Source: Parietichytrium sp. I65-24A
Taxonomy: Eukaryota; Sar; Bigyra; Thraustochytrida; Thraustochytriidae
DNA length: 64,000 nucleotides
Direction: 5' to 3'
NCBI GenBank assembly: GCA_012862575.1
Contig: BLSF01000027.1
Coordinates: 124,001 to 188,000, forward strand
Position 1 is the stretch's first letter. Every line of letters begins with the position of its first letter. Positions 19,567 to 30,408 of this stretch are shown here, one piece after another. The notes below the pieces were generated by a model. It had not been told where the DNA came from. It did not search any database and worked only from the letters and a program-made list of their open reading frames with translations. The position numbers and the translations under genes are program-made.

Positions 19567-19784
19567 TTCGTGCCGTTCGTACACAACCAATTATTTAATT
19601 TTTTATGGTCAGCTGAATCGCAAATTCTACTTTACACAGTCAGTTTTATCAAATTCACGTATTTTCACGTTCCCATGTCCAGGCTCTTCATTTGCTGGCA
19701 TCCGCTGCAAACGTATGTTACAATGTAGAAGTACGGACACTTTTAGTGTGATTTGGTCACAAACAATCACAAGGGATACTTGGA

Positions 19785-20753
19785 TTACACCTGTGTATGG
19801 GTCACAGCTTGCTTCTCCTCCTCCTCCGGGTTTTTGCGCCGAAACTTGCGAACGACTACGAATGCTATCACAAACGCAGCGAGCGCAACGCCAATGCAGA
19901 CGCTAACATATGCCGCTGTGCTCCCCCCAAACGGAGCGCTTCGACTTGAAGTTTCCAATTCTTCAGTTGCGGCATCTTGTTCGGATTCACGGGGAGAATT
20001 ATCGATAGCGCTCGTGACGGTCTCATTGATCCACGCCTCGAAGCTCGATATTCTGGTGTAGACGCCATAGTAGAAAGGCTCCGCGCAACCATATCCCCAA
20101 CTGACGATTCCGACCTGAAAGGCGCCGCCTTCGCTGTCGGTGAAGAAGAGAGGCCCCCCCGAGTCGCCTTGGCAAGCATCCTTCCCGCCTTGCTTATAGC
20201 CTGCACACAACATCTCCTCAGGGTCGAATTCTGAATACACCGCTGAGCAGGATGCGTTTGCAACGATTGGGATGTCTACGGTGCGTATCTGGTCCTCCAC
20301 AACCTCGCTATCTGAAGACGTCACTCCCCAACCTACTGCGGTCATCGCGACACCCGCGTCCGACTCGTAGACTGGGCGACCCATCGACATTGTTGTGACG
20401 TCATAGACCGGAGTCGCCAGCTGTAGGAGAGCAATATCGTTATAAATGTCATCGTACTCTGGCGCGAGAAAGACTTGGCTCACTTCATGAGCGTAGTCCG
20501 AGTCTGCTTCGCTGAGACTCGTCGCTCCAAGCACCACCCGTGAGGGCTTCACCTTGCTCGTCGTCACGCAATGCCCGGCCGTGAGAAGAAACTGCGGGTG
20601 AATGAGCGTTGCGCCACAGTAGTGCGAGTACTTTCCACTCGACCTCTTCATTTGCAGCGAGGCCATCCACGGATAGTTGGACGCAAGCAGCTCCCCGCCC
20701 ACTATCCTGGTGGCACCCTTCGCGATCGCCTCTTCATCTGTGCTGTCCGACAT
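19785..20753 (-). CDS. Membrane-anchored trypsin-like serine protease (family S1A), active type
   Basis: The product is 322 residues from the first in-frame ATG. A short acidic propeptide ends in GATR, followed by the activation site IVGGE at residue 17. The catalytic triad is complete: H61 in LTAGHC, D106 in NDIALL and S198 in GDSGGP. D192, six residues before the serine, predicts cleavage after Arg or Lys. The C-terminus has a Ser/Glu-rich stalk, a transmembrane helix (VCIGVALAAFVIAFVVV) and a basic then acidic tail ending THTQV. No signal peptide is encoded at this ATG and the upstream frame has a stop. CTTTGCAG just before the ATG could be a splice acceptor for an unseen signal exon. It is the only member of the local protease cluster with intact catalytic residues. 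Confidence 0.85.
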   Translation of the reverse strand: MSDSTDEEAIAKGATRIVGGELLASNYPWMASLQMKRSSGKYSHYCGATLIHPQFLLTAGHCVTTSKVKPSRVVLGATSLSEADSDYAHEVSQVFLAPEYDDIYNDIALLQLATPVYDVTTMSMGRPVYESDAGVAMTAVGWGVTSSDSEVVEDQIRTVDIPIVANASCSAVYSEFDPEEMLCAGYKQGGKDACQGDSGGPLFFTDSEGGAFQVGIVSWGYGCAEPFYYGVYTRISSFEAWINETVTSAIDNSPRESEQDAATEELETSSRSAPFGGSTAAYVSVCIGVALAAFVIAFVVVRKFRRKNPEEEEKQAVTHTQV

Positions 20754-21023
20754 TGCGGCGCCTGCAAAGCTCACGTTTCGTGCTTGCTTGCTTGCCTGCC
20801 TGCCTGTCACCGAGACTTCAGACACGTTCACACTCACTCATCTGCTCTTCTCACTTTTGCACTCTTCTTAACTTGCACTTTTCCCACTCACACATCAAAT
20901 CAGCCGTTCCAAAGTGTGTACGCCCCAACGTGTCCACTTTGGAGGTCCTAGTGTTTAGTCTGACCACTATTAAGGACGTCGCACTTTTCGAGCCGTCGCT
21001 GATTATTATTATTATTATTCCTT

Positions 21024-21061
21024 TTGCAAGCAAAATTTGCAAGCAAAATTTGCAAGCAAAA
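21024..21061. repeat. 13-bp direct repeat, three copies
   Basis: Three consecutive copies of GCAAGCAAAATTT (the last one diverging at its end) directly follow an (ATT)n run. Confidence 0.9.
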
Positions 21062-22218
21062 TGGGCTGTGTTGCACGTGAACGCTGCGGTCAGAAGCGCT
21101 GGCAGAGAAGCAAAGGCCGAATAGAAAGGGAGATGGAATCCACGAATCTGCGAACCTATGGCCAGTGTACAGAGATCGTGTTGTTGGTTATGGACGACGT
21201 CTTGCTCAGTTCCCTTTCAGCACCTTTCGGCTCTCTGCATCTATCTACCATCTACTTTATTATATTGATCTCAGGTGCATCAGCTATCCCGAGTCAGCAC
21301 AAACGAGAGCAGAAATGGACTCTTTCGTCCACGCGCAACACAATCAGTCAATTGGTGCTTGCGTAGTCCTTGCAAGCCAAAACTCGCTCAAGCTCGAGCT
21401 CCAAATGCATCACAGCTCGTCACACTTCAGCATCTTCAGCAATACTTTTCGTCGCATTCACATGTGGCCAAAAATGGTGTTTGTCCATTTCGCTCTACTC
21501 AATCCACATAAAGTACCCTATCGTGCATTATCGGAGAGAGTAGGTGAGTGCTACTGCACACTTCCGCGCTGCGAGCCAAGTCGGGCGGTCGTTCTTTCTG
21601 CTCTCGAAGTTCCAGTTGATCACAGTAGCAAATTGATAGTTGGACTATGTTGGACTTGGAACTATTGATAGTTGAGATGATGTTGAGATAGTTGAGATAC
21701 GAGCAACAAAATGAAATAATTTAATCGCATTTTATTGTTTGCAGTTCTATACTTGGGACAAGCAAGCGGAGAGAAAAAGACGAGACGCCGATTGAAGCAT
21801 TCGCGTCATGATCCGTCGCGAATGCAAGCAATCTCTGTCAGCATATCTCGCGAACGAAGCGAAGACGACTTTTGCGCCGGCCGTGACCACGGACCATAAC
21901 CGTGACCACAACCACTGCTGGCCAGTCCGCCTGCCTCGCGGTGCGTGACAATGCGTGACATGCGTCTACTAGCGAGCTAACTGAGCTAACAAATAGCTCG
22001 ACATGGAGAAAGAAAAAACCATCTCCACATTATCCTCAACAATATGCGGGAGACGTTCCACCAGGGTCACCATGCATGATCATCGCCTGCCAGCCCAGCT
22101 CGCTCGGTCTCGCTCGGTCTTGCTGCTAGACCTCAAGCTCAAGTGAGCGAGCGCCAAAGTCGATCTTTCGAACTCATCGAACCGATTGAACTGAAAGAGC
22201 TCAAGAAAAAGTAATAAA

Positions 22219-22248
22219 GAAACGAAAGAAACGAAAGAAACGAAAGAA
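22219..22248. repeat. (AAACGAAAG)n repeat
   Basis: Three tandem 9-base units lie in a purine-rich, apparently non-coding strand. Confidence 0.85.
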
Positions 22249-23575
22249 CAGAAAGTGAAGAAGGGAAACGTTCATCTGTCTGCCACAAGATGCCACAAGT
22301 GCCACAAGTACAACACACAAGAAACACAAGACCCAAGAATTACTCAGTATTGCTCAGTGGTACTAATTACACTGCCCATTCACTCGCTCACCCTTTCCTC
22401 CTTTGCCTTCCACCCTTCCACCCACCCAAACCAAGCCAAACCAAGCCAAGCCTCGGAGCGTAGGGCGACCTACCTACCGCGAGACGTGGGAGAGCGAGGG
22501 TGTGCACGACAGTTCGAAAGAACTGACAACATACTGCGAGCGTAGTCTGTAGTCGCTGCGTGGTGGTCGTAGACGTGGTCTCTCGCTTCCCTCGCCCAGT
22601 CTCAGTGGTTGATTACTCAGCCGGTAAGTCTCTTGAGCCTTGGCTCAAGGACATTCCAGGACGGGCGAATGGCGGGATGGATTATCTATGATAGGATGGA
22701 TGATGATGGATGGAGACTTTTGCAAAGCATCTGAATTCCGAATTCTGAATTCTGAAAGCTGTTTACAAGTGAATGACAAATGAACAAAGCAAAACAAAAG
22801 AAACTGAAATGCGAAGTTGCAATCCCAGAAAATTCCTAGTACGCGCTCCCTTTTCTTCTTTCTTTCTTTCTTTCTCTGCGTGTTTGCCGCGAGCCAGCCT
22901 TCGTTCAATAAACTGCAGTGTATTAATTAAACTGCAGTGTTTCAATTTCATTCGTCACGATTGGCAAAATATTGCCAAAAAGTGGAAAGCAAGGGAAGAA
23001 AGAAGAGCAAAGAAAGAGTAAACCGCTCAGGACGAGCAACAAATTGCGCGAGAGCTGAGAAAGGAAAAGCCAACACAAGACAAAGGCACGACATCAAAGG
23101 AGTGAACGATTCTCCCTCTCCCGATGCTCGCCGTGCAGACAGAGTAGACAAAGTTTTAACAGAGCAGACAAAGTGCGCTCCTTCCAACCTCCAACCACAT
23201 AAGTTTCCCATACCAGGCGAAAGCGCAACTTGCAAGCAAGGCGAGAAGTAAGTTTAGGCTTAGAAACTTGTCCTTCTGTCGTCCTGGTGGTCCCATTGAC
23301 ACCGTTGACCAAGGCGCAGCTAGCAGCTAGGGAGCAGAAAGAGCAGAGAGAGCAGAGAAGAAAAAGTCTTTGCGCGCAAGTGCTCCGGCCGGGCTCGAGA
23401 AAAGCTGGCAGTAACAGGTTGGTGTTGAGGTCGAGGTTGCGGAAGATCTTGTGGGCGTGTGCCCGGTGCCTGGTGTCTGGAGCTTGGTGCCTGCTAGAGT
23501 TTATTGACTGTGGCGTTGATTGGGAGTGAACGCGCGGTGTGCGACCGCCGTGGCCGCGAGTGAGCGCTGGCGACG

Positions 23576-24343
23576 ATGGAATACCATCGAGCTCTTTCGC
23601 TCATGCTCCGGGTGCTGCAGAGCGCCGGGGCTGATTCACAGGCGCAGAGCAGTGAAGGGGAGAATGGCAAGGCGAGGACGTCAAGTTCTGGAGGAGCTCC
23701 TGTATTTGGGATCGTCATGGCCCTCTTTGGGATCTTTGTCTTCGCCGGAATGGCTTATCTGTGGTACGCCACCAAGTCTGATCGATCAAGAAGGCGTTCA
23801 AATCGCACCCTGGGGAAAGGAGGGTCTGAGCATCGATTTGACACGAGTAATAGTGTCACGGTGTTCTCCTCTTCAAATTTGATGCGAGACGAGATACCGA
23901 TGGCGTCACCTGCGCATCCGTCAACGGTGACCGTGGCAATGGTGCAGGCTGTAAATGTTTCGCCTCGATTTGATAGGTTGGCCACCACGCCGCCCGGCTC
24001 TGCGTCGCCTAGGAAGCAGAACTTTGCCTCAACGAGTAACAGTCCGGACATGCCGGCACGGAGAAGGGAGGAACGCAGCAATGCTGCATCACCCAATTTG
24101 CGCGGTGTCGCAAAGTCTCCTGTCCCTCCGCCGTCGTGGGTCGCACTTGGTAAACCCCCACCAAGCCCCACATTTTCAAAACCGGCTGCCCCGCAAAGGC
24201 ATTCACTCACAATGGCGAAAAACCCTTTATTCTCTGGTTCTAAATCGGCAGCAGCTGCTGACCCGCTAGCCAATCGTCCAAGAGGATTTGATGCGGCCGT
24301 TCTTCCCGGGATGGATATCAAGCGCTTGTCTCAGATTATATAG
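23576..24343 (+). CDS. Single-pass membrane protein with protease-cluster-type tail
   Basis: The product is 255 residues from an ATG. Only about 43 residues precede one strong transmembrane helix (FGIVMALFGIFVFAGMAYLW), followed by a basic stop-transfer patch (RSRRRSNR) and a 180-residue Ser/Pro/Ala-rich tail. No enzyme domain is present. The last residues, DIKRLSQII, closely resemble the ends of the neighbouring trypsin-fold membrane proteins (PKRISAII, TKRISHIV, ENISDMI). The tail also has the PLAN element found near the end of the 24850-25947 protein. This looks like a family member that lost, or never had, its ectodomain. Function is unknown; an adaptor or decoy for whatever binds the shared tail is one possibility. 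Confidence 0.7.
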   Translation: MEYHRALSLMLRVLQSAGADSQAQSSEGENGKARTSSSGGAPVFGIVMALFGIFVFAGMAYLWYATKSDRSRRRSNRTLGKGGSEHRFDTSNSVTVFSSSNLMRDEIPMASPAHPSTVTVAMVQAVNVSPRFDRLATTPPGSASPRKQNFASTSNSPDMPARRREERSNAASPNLRGVAKSPVPPPSWVALGKPPPSPTFSKPAAPQRHSLTMAKNPLFSGSKSAAAADPLANRPRGFDAAVLPGMDIKRLSQII

Positions 24344-24849
24344 GTGTGTCTATTGACGTTTGTCGAAAACCCGCTCTGTCTTGTTGGATGGAGTTGCAAC
24401 TGTGTACCTCCTTCCCTGTCTATTATTAGAGTATGAAAATCAACGGTACTGAATGCTTGTCCCTCTTCCTCATTGTCCTCTTGTCAAGGAGCTTCGTCAA
24501 CAGTTCAACCATATTTCTCATGCAATCCACAAACACGCTTTGTAAGACACCCAGAGTTCGGGGCGGGCCGTTAGAACAGTCGACAAGTTGAATGTTGGCT
24601 CATCGCTCTCAGCATACGTGTCGCCTGTTTATCTCTAGTAGCCGTACTTCCCCTTTCTTAGATTCAAAAGTCGAACAAAATCTGTATCACTGCCACACCA
24701 AATATCACCAAATACTCGTTCGTTAATGTTCATTTGAATTGGTCTTCAATCAAGGAATACTTCTTTTAAAATAAAAATGGTCGGCAAATCCAACGACATT
24801 GCCAACACAAGATTGCAAGCCTAGAATATGATGGTACAGGTCTGTGTGT
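24344..24849. other. Convergent 3' region
   Basis: About 500 bases between two converging stops. No gene or notable repeat was seen; it probably holds 3' untranslated regions and poly(A) sites. Confidence 0.5.
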
Positions 24850-25947
24850 TTAAATAATTGCAGAGATGCGCTTTGGTATGAGAGTGCGAGTAAATGATTT
24901 TCCAGGGTTGGCAAGAGGAGTTGGCCCGACGCCAGAGGGAGGGTCCTTTGATTCTGGGAATGATATCCTTGATGTCGGGGCATTGGAGTAAAGTGCCGCC
25001 TCGTTGCGGTGCTTCATCTTGCTAACAAACATCCCCGAGCCGACCACAAGTACAGCAACGCCAAGTCCAATCCCTGCGAGAGCGCCTGCGGGTAGTACTG
25101 AACTTTCTGTTCCATCATCTTGCGCACTATTATCTGTGTCACTTCCACTGCCGGTACCACTTCCGTCGCCGGTTCCGTCATCGCCACCAGTGTCGCCTCC
25201 AGTATCGCCACCCGTGCCGTCACCATCGCCATCGCCATCGCCGTTGTCATTGTCATCACCTGTTCCTTCGCCATTGCCTGGCGCAACATAGTTGTAGACG
25301 TTTACAGAGGTTTCAGACCTCTGCAAAAGGGTGATGAGATCCTCGCCGGACAGCACGGAGGCTCTGTACGACTCGTCTCCACAGGTCGCCCTACTCACAA
25401 TGCCAACCACTGCAGTCACAGTCCCGAGTTTAGCGTCCTGAAACGATGCATAAATTGGAGCTCCCCCATTCTCAATGTCGCAATTGGGCTGGTTGTCGTC
25501 CTCGTTCGCGTACTCAATGCACGGCTGCGAGGTTCCGCTGGGGCATTTATCACCAAATGTCACAGGAAATGATTCGCCTTGTATCTGCAGCGTGGCCTTC
25601 GTGCCGAGTTCCAGAGTCGTGTTCGCGACTAGAGTCCGTACCGCCGTGGCGGGAATGTCTTGAAGGGTAAATGCACCAAAGTCGTCCGATGAGATACTTT
25701 TTGTTCCTTCGGCCCAGGCTTCTGTCCCTGCTCCTGTGATAGAGAACTGGATTGCACGCAGCTGATTTGCGTTGGATGTGAGAAGACTGCATCTGGAAGA
25801 GGTCACAATGAGGGAGTCGTGCAGCGTTCCCAGACACTCACCTCCCTGTGGCCTTGTCCTCAACATATCACATGATCCCACAATGCTCTGCCCGTGCACA
25901 GCACAGCTGAAGCTGGCCAAAACCGTCAAGCACTTCATGAGCTGCAT
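24850..25947 (-). CDS. Membrane-anchored trypsin-fold pseudoprotease, Asp/Gly-rich stalk
   Basis: The product is 365 residues from an ATG. It has a signal peptide (residues 1-20, MKCLTVLASFSCAVHG core) and a divergent chymotrypsin-fold domain to about 230. The position of the catalytic histidine is Arg52 in IVTSSRCS (family LTAAHC), and the serine loop reads ENGGAP instead of GDSGGP. A following VGIVSRATC fits the strand after the active site. Then come an Asp/Gly-rich stalk, a transmembrane helix (GALAGIGLGVAVLVVGSGMF) and a cytoplasmic tail ending PKRISAII. Hydrolysis is not expected. Fold assignment rests on spacing of these landmarks and cysteines. It could bind peptides, glycans or protease partners outside the cell. 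Confidence 0.7.
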   Translation of the reverse strand: MQLMKCLTVLASFSCAVHGQSIVGSCDMLRTRPQGGECLGTLHDSLIVTSSRCSLLTSNANQLRAIQFSITGAGTEAWAEGTKSISSDDFGAFTLQDIPATAVRTLVANTTLELGTKATLQIQGESFPVTFGDKCPSGTSQPCIEYANEDDNQPNCDIENGGAPIYASFQDAKLGTVTAVVGIVSRATCGDESYRASVLSGEDLITLLQRSETSVNVYNYVAPGNGEGTGDDNDNGDGDGDGDGTGGDTGGDTGGDDGTGDGSGTGSGSDTDNSAQDDGTESSVLPAGALAGIGLGVAVLVVGSGMFVSKMKHRNEAALYSNAPTSRISFPESKDPPSGVGPTPLANPGKSFTRTLIPKRISAII

Positions 25948-28929
25948 CTTTTGTCTTCGCTCTCCTTTCAGTCTTGCCCCGACTTCTTGATTCTTCCTCC
26001 GCAGAGCTGGCTGGCTGTTGCTGGATGATGCGTGATATTTGACGAATGGGGCGGCCGATGGATGGAGCGCTTCGCCCTGCTTCGCACACGTGCCAACCGT
26101 TCAGTCCACTCCTCCCCTCGAAGACAGCACAGGGGGCACACGTTTAGCGGCACAATGTGGGTTCACAAAGATTGGGAATTTGCTCTCACGGGTCCGGGCC
26201 AGACAGTGCCAGACAGTGCCAGATAGTGCCAGACAGTGCCAGATAGTGCCAGATAGTGCCAGACTTGCCAGACGACCAACTGCACTGCGTGTCCATGCAC
26301 AGCCGTGAACAGGCACACTGAGCACCAGAGAGCACAGTCAGAGCTACAGTCAGAGCTACGTGCGCTGCAAGAGTCTTTGCTCTCGAAGGATCTCAAAGGG
26401 GTTCAGGTTGGAAGCCCATGACCATGCATCCTGTACTGATCCGGTACTCACTCAGTACCTGTACTCTCAGTCAGCTGCCCTCGTTGGGGTGTTGGCTTGT
26501 AGCTCTCAACTACTCTTCCCTCGCTCCTTCAGCGCTTAGCTGCTCGTTGCACGTGGCAAAGGACCTGTTCAGGTCAAGCTATCTCAACGATAGGCCTAAG
26601 TTATCTCGCAATCCGAGCCTCTCTAAAGCGTGGAAGTCACTGTTGGGATACATTTTTATCGTGGCCGTCAACAGTGCCCGAGCCACTCAAGAGTCTCAGA
26701 GATCTCAGAGTCAAGGAGCTGCACTGCTAGCATTAGCACCTGGGTGCCGCCGAAATCACGAGCGTTTTCCGTCGTGTGGCCGCCTCCGAGTGTGCCACCA
26801 CTCGGCTCTCTCACTGTTGGCTTGCCTGCTGCCGTGAAGCAATTTACAAGATGGGAAGTCTTCAGGGTTGAATTCGAGACTGCCATGCAAAAGACGCGCA
26901 TTGCGGCGACTTTCGCGCCGCTTTGCCTCACTCTTCTCTATCTACGCTTATCCCGCCAGCTGGTCCCAGCACCCATGATGTCTTGGGCATTTGCAGTCAC
27001 GGCTTGGAGTGTGCAAACTTCTCCAAAAAGCATGTTGCAAAATGATGGCAGCAGCAATATTGGCTCCCTACCCACCTCGTTTGGCGCAGCTTCGAGTTCA
27101 ATAAAACCATTGAACAATTGACCCATTGAACCATTGACAGTGCACGTCATTATCTTTACAACAGCCATTCCAAGTTACAAGCTTTCGCAAGACTATGTGT
27201 ATGTGTGTGCGTGCATGTGCACGCAAGATCGACCTGCAGGGAGCTTGCAGGTTTGAATCATTCACATGTAGGATGGTATATTCGCTGTGCGTTCTGAGCC
27301 ATAAAACCCATCTTTTCTGAAGACAAAGCTTGCGATAGCGATAATCCCCAGATTTCAATCAAAGGTTTTTATGAAGGAAGAACAAGTTATAAAATTGAAT
27401 GTGCACAATAATGAATGTGCACAATATTTGGCGTGCGCCACTATTTCTAATATTTCTTTCCCCACCACAGCGATACACGATTCCTTTAACAGCTAGCCTC
27501 AGCCAGACACCCATTAGAAACCGGACCGAGCCGCATGGAGCAAGACTTTCCCCGCGAATTAATTCCAGGAATACACGTTTATTCTTAGCGATTATACGCG
27601 AATTCTTTTGTTCGATATTGTTCGTTCTTTCTTTCTCGCACTGACAAATCAAATTAACTGTAAAGTAACGTTAGTTAGTCACACACACGTCTCACACACA
27701 TCACACACTTCCTTTTGAGCATTTTGAGCGATGGAATAGATGGAATCGATGGAATGAGTGCGAGAAGATGAGCATTGGCGCCTGAACGAACGCAAGCAAA
27801 GCAATAAAAAAAAGCAAGCCCTCCGGCCGCATCTCAAGTGTGGAGTCCGGATGGAAGAGACTGGTTCGCTGTTGTTGTTGGCGTCGCTCGAGCGGTGGTG
27901 CCACATTTGCGCCATTTGCTACGATGACCACAAAAGCGAACTTGTCCATACTTGTCCCCAGCTATCATTGCTCTGATCGCTCTTGTGGACCTCAGTAAGC
28001 ACCAGAAACTGGCGAGGGCGATGCGTTTCGCCACGTTTCGCCCCCCACCATGGTCGCCTCAAGTCTCGCGGTGGACTTTTGACCATAACCTTGTCAAGTC
28101 TCACAGTCAGTCCAACATTTAGCCGCCTTCGACCACTCAGCTCCGCCTGTCGTCAAAGCCGTGCCGCGTCTTGGCCGCAGCGCGCTGCCAATCTCGACTA
28201 CCCTTGCCATGATTCATTGATTCATTGTATTCATATGTATTCATATGTATTCATTGCGCCAATCGTCAAAGTTCACGGCACTTTTTTGTATGGTGGTACA
28301 CAACGCACTCGTAGCGTGGGTTGCAGCGCGTCTACTGTCGACAGTCTATTGTCTGTTGTCTGTTGTCTATTATTGTTGTCTGGAGAATACAGACTACGGC
28401 GTACCTCCCCCCTGGCGTAGCCCTCGGCGTAGAGAACGACGTGTAAACATCGTCAGCTTTTAATCGATTAAACTTAGCCCAGTGCAGCGCAGTGTGCGGC
28501 GGCCCGTACTGTCTACTGTCTACTGTCTGTCACTTCGAACATTCAGAGGAGATGCTCTGACCGCGTTCAGGGCAGTGTATTCATCCGTGCTCGAAGTCAC
28601 TTGCCACGCTCGCCACACTTGCCACGCTTGCTAAGCTTGCCAGGAGTCGCTCTCTCTCTCCGTGTGCCAGTGGCAGTGGAACGTGTACGTGGCAGTGGTG
28701 GCAGTGCAGTTGCGTCTCTTGCGCAGCCTGCCCAGCTTGCCCAATTTGACAAGGCAGCTTGGGCTGCGCTTCGTCCGAGTAGCTCGCAAAGATCGTGTGG
28801 GCCGTGGAGTTAAGGAGAGGTATCTCGCCAAGTTGGAGCTTTGGCCTGGCAGCCGAGCGGCGGCGGTGGCTGCGGTGGTGGTGGTGGGTTGTGGGTTGTG
28901 GGACGTAGCTTCCGCGCGAGACGTCGATC
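25948..28929. other. Gene-poor stretch between two pseudoprotease genes
   Basis: About 3 kb between divergent genes with no recognisable coding sequence. A decamer tandem array (26201) and several short repeats (near 28227 and 28326) are present. Short frames around 26630-27170 on both strands look weakly protein-like but match no family known to me. Confidence 0.45.
26201..26260. repeat. Six-copy decamer tandem repeat
   Basis: Six exact-length copies of AGAYAGTGCC (third pyrimidine C or T) lie back to back. There are no spacers, so it is a minisatellite and not a CRISPR array. Confidence 0.95.
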
Positions 28930-30408
28930 ATGCAATCGCGAGTCAGAAGACGGCCTGGAGAGCAGGCTCGGTGGCTTTCGCTGGCGCTCTTGGTCCTGGC
29001 CGCGCGCGCTGACCGGGATGTGGGTCAGGTTTTAAGGTCAGAATCGCAAGATTTCGAAAGAGATTGGCGGGGGTGTGTGGTACAGGTTGTATCGGAACTC
29101 ACCAGCGAAGTTTTGTGTTCTGGTGTGCGCATCAGCAACGACGTGGTAGTGACAAGAATGGGTTGCGCTGCGCCAGAGGTCTCTTCCGAAGCGGAAAGCG
29201 ACGCGATTGAATTACGAAAGGCGGATCGCATGGCGGATGGTGTCTCCGCGGTCTGCGATGTTGCAGCAGATCTTCACAGCGGACTAGAGGTGGAGGTCAT
29301 TGCGTGGAAAGGCGATTTAGGGAGTCCGTATGTACCTTATTCGCTGTACTCTGCAAACACCTATCACAGCAACGGACTCTTCTCTATATATTTTGACGGC
29401 TTTGGGGAGGAAGTCTCCACTCCTGAGAGAGAAGAGGGCTGTTTGGACCTCTTTGGCGCCCCAGTATTTGCACATCAGGCTGCTAACGCCTCTACTTTGG
29501 TTGGTATAATTCACAAATGGGACTGCACTGCTCGCGTCGCACTCCTGAGGCCGATACACCATGCCTTTCGGGATCTTTCTTCGTTCCGGGACTCTTTGAT
29601 AAATATAACCCTATCTCCATCGCCCTCGGCGTCCCCAACAGAGTTTCCCACTTTTCAGCCAACCAGAATGTGGACACGTACTCCGCGACCGACACCAGCA
29701 CCATCGAATGCACCATCGAATGCACCATCGAGTGCACCATCGAGTGCACCATCGAGTGCACCATCGAATGCGCCATCCAGGGCACCAACAGTTTTACCGA
29801 CAAATGTACGGACAATGGCCCCAACGGCACCACCAACGGCCCGTCCGACGGCACAACCGCAGACCTTGACACCGACACTCCCATCTCCCACAAGGACTCC
29901 AGCACCTACCTCATTCCCGTCGAGATCGCCAATAAGGTCATACTATCCTTCTTTGCCTTCTCAAACCGAAGCTCCCACGGCCTCAACTGAGAGCGTGATG
30001 AGCACCGGCACTTACGCGTTGATTGGGTTGGGCGTCGGCTGCGCTGGCTTGGTATTTCTGGGGTTGGTGATTGTACTCTATGGCAGATCGACGCTCTTTC
30101 CTTCGCAGTCTAAAAGATCTGGTGCGATACCAGTCGCAGTACCTTTCTATGGTGATACGGATAGTGGTGGTGCCTCGCCTGCGGTGTCAAGCAGTCCCAA
30201 ACGGGGCGGGGGTGATGAGTCGCTCCCAGAGGCGATGGTTCTTGAACAAGAATCGGCGCCCGCAAACAGGCAGATTAGGCCACCAGTATCTCTTGCCTCA
30301 CGGGCGGGGAATCCACGGAGGCTCTCGGCGTTGCTCGATAGTGCATCGAGGAACTCTGCAAGGACTGGTCCGCAGATGCTGGACGAAAACATCTCTGACA
30401 TGATCTAA
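28930..30408 (+). CDS. Membrane-anchored trypsin-fold pseudoprotease, Ser/Pro/Thr stalk
   Basis: The product is 492 residues from an ATG. After a basic n-region a signal peptide (WLSLALLVLAARA) leads into a degenerate S1-type domain to about 225. The histidine position is Gly78 in VVTRMGC and the serine loop reads LFGAP where active enzymes have DSGGP. A Ser/Pro/Thr stalk follows, with six APSN/APSS tetrapeptides and PT-x-x-PT units. One transmembrane helix (YALIGLGVGCAGLVFLGLVI) precedes the cytoplasmic tail. The tail contains RQIRPPVSLASRAG, shared with the neighbouring gene at 32448, and ends ENISDMI. The next gene lies on the same strand 2 kb on. A non-catalytic surface receptor or adhesin-like role is inferred, not shown. 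Confidence 0.7.
   Translation: MQSRVRRRPGEQARWLSLALLVLAARADRDVGQVLRSESQDFERDWRGCVVQVVSELTSEVLCSGVRISNDVVVTRMGCAAPEVSSEAESDAIELRKADRMADGVSAVCDVAADLHSGLEVEVIAWKGDLGSPYVPYSLYSANTYHSNGLFSIYFDGFGEEVSTPEREEGCLDLFGAPVFAHQAANASTLVGIIHKWDCTARVALLRPIHHAFRDLSSFRDSLINITLSPSPSASPTEFPTFQPTRMWTRTPRPTPAPSNAPSNAPSSAPSSAPSSAPSNAPSRAPTVLPTNVRTMAPTAPPTARPTAQPQTLTPTLPSPTRTPAPTSFPSRSPIRSYYPSLPSQTEAPTASTESVMSTGTYALIGLGVGCAGLVFLGLVIVLYGRSTLFPSQSKRSGAIPVAVPFYGDTDSGGASPAVSSSPKRGGGDESLPEAMVLEQESAPANRQIRPPVSLASRAGNPRRLSALLDSASRNSARTGPQMLDENISDMI
29701..29772. repeat. 12-bp in-frame repeat coding the stalk
   Basis: Six 12-base units of the type GCACCATCGAAT encode APSN/APSS tetrapeptides in the stalk of the pseudoprotease. 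Copies differ mostly at one position (A/G), suggesting recent expansion. Confidence 0.88.

Larger units (their letters stand above)
20754..23575. other. Gene-poor stretch between trypsin and tail-only genes
   Basis: About 2.8 kb between two divergent genes. No frame shows a recognisable protein. It contains triple copies of a 13-base unit at 21024, an AAACGAAAG repeat at 22219, a TTTC run near 22855 and short purine-rich tracts. It may contain a missing first exon of the trypsin gene, but no hydrophobic ATG-started segment was found in the nearest 650 bases. Confidence 0.5.

Noticed and set aside
18868-19590. 240-codon minus-strand frame within PEX1
   Set aside because: It is antisense to the conserved D2 AAA domain of PEX1.
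26201-26260. Possible CRISPR-like array
   Set aside because: The units are adjacent with no spacers, and the genome is eukaryotic; it is a minisatellite.
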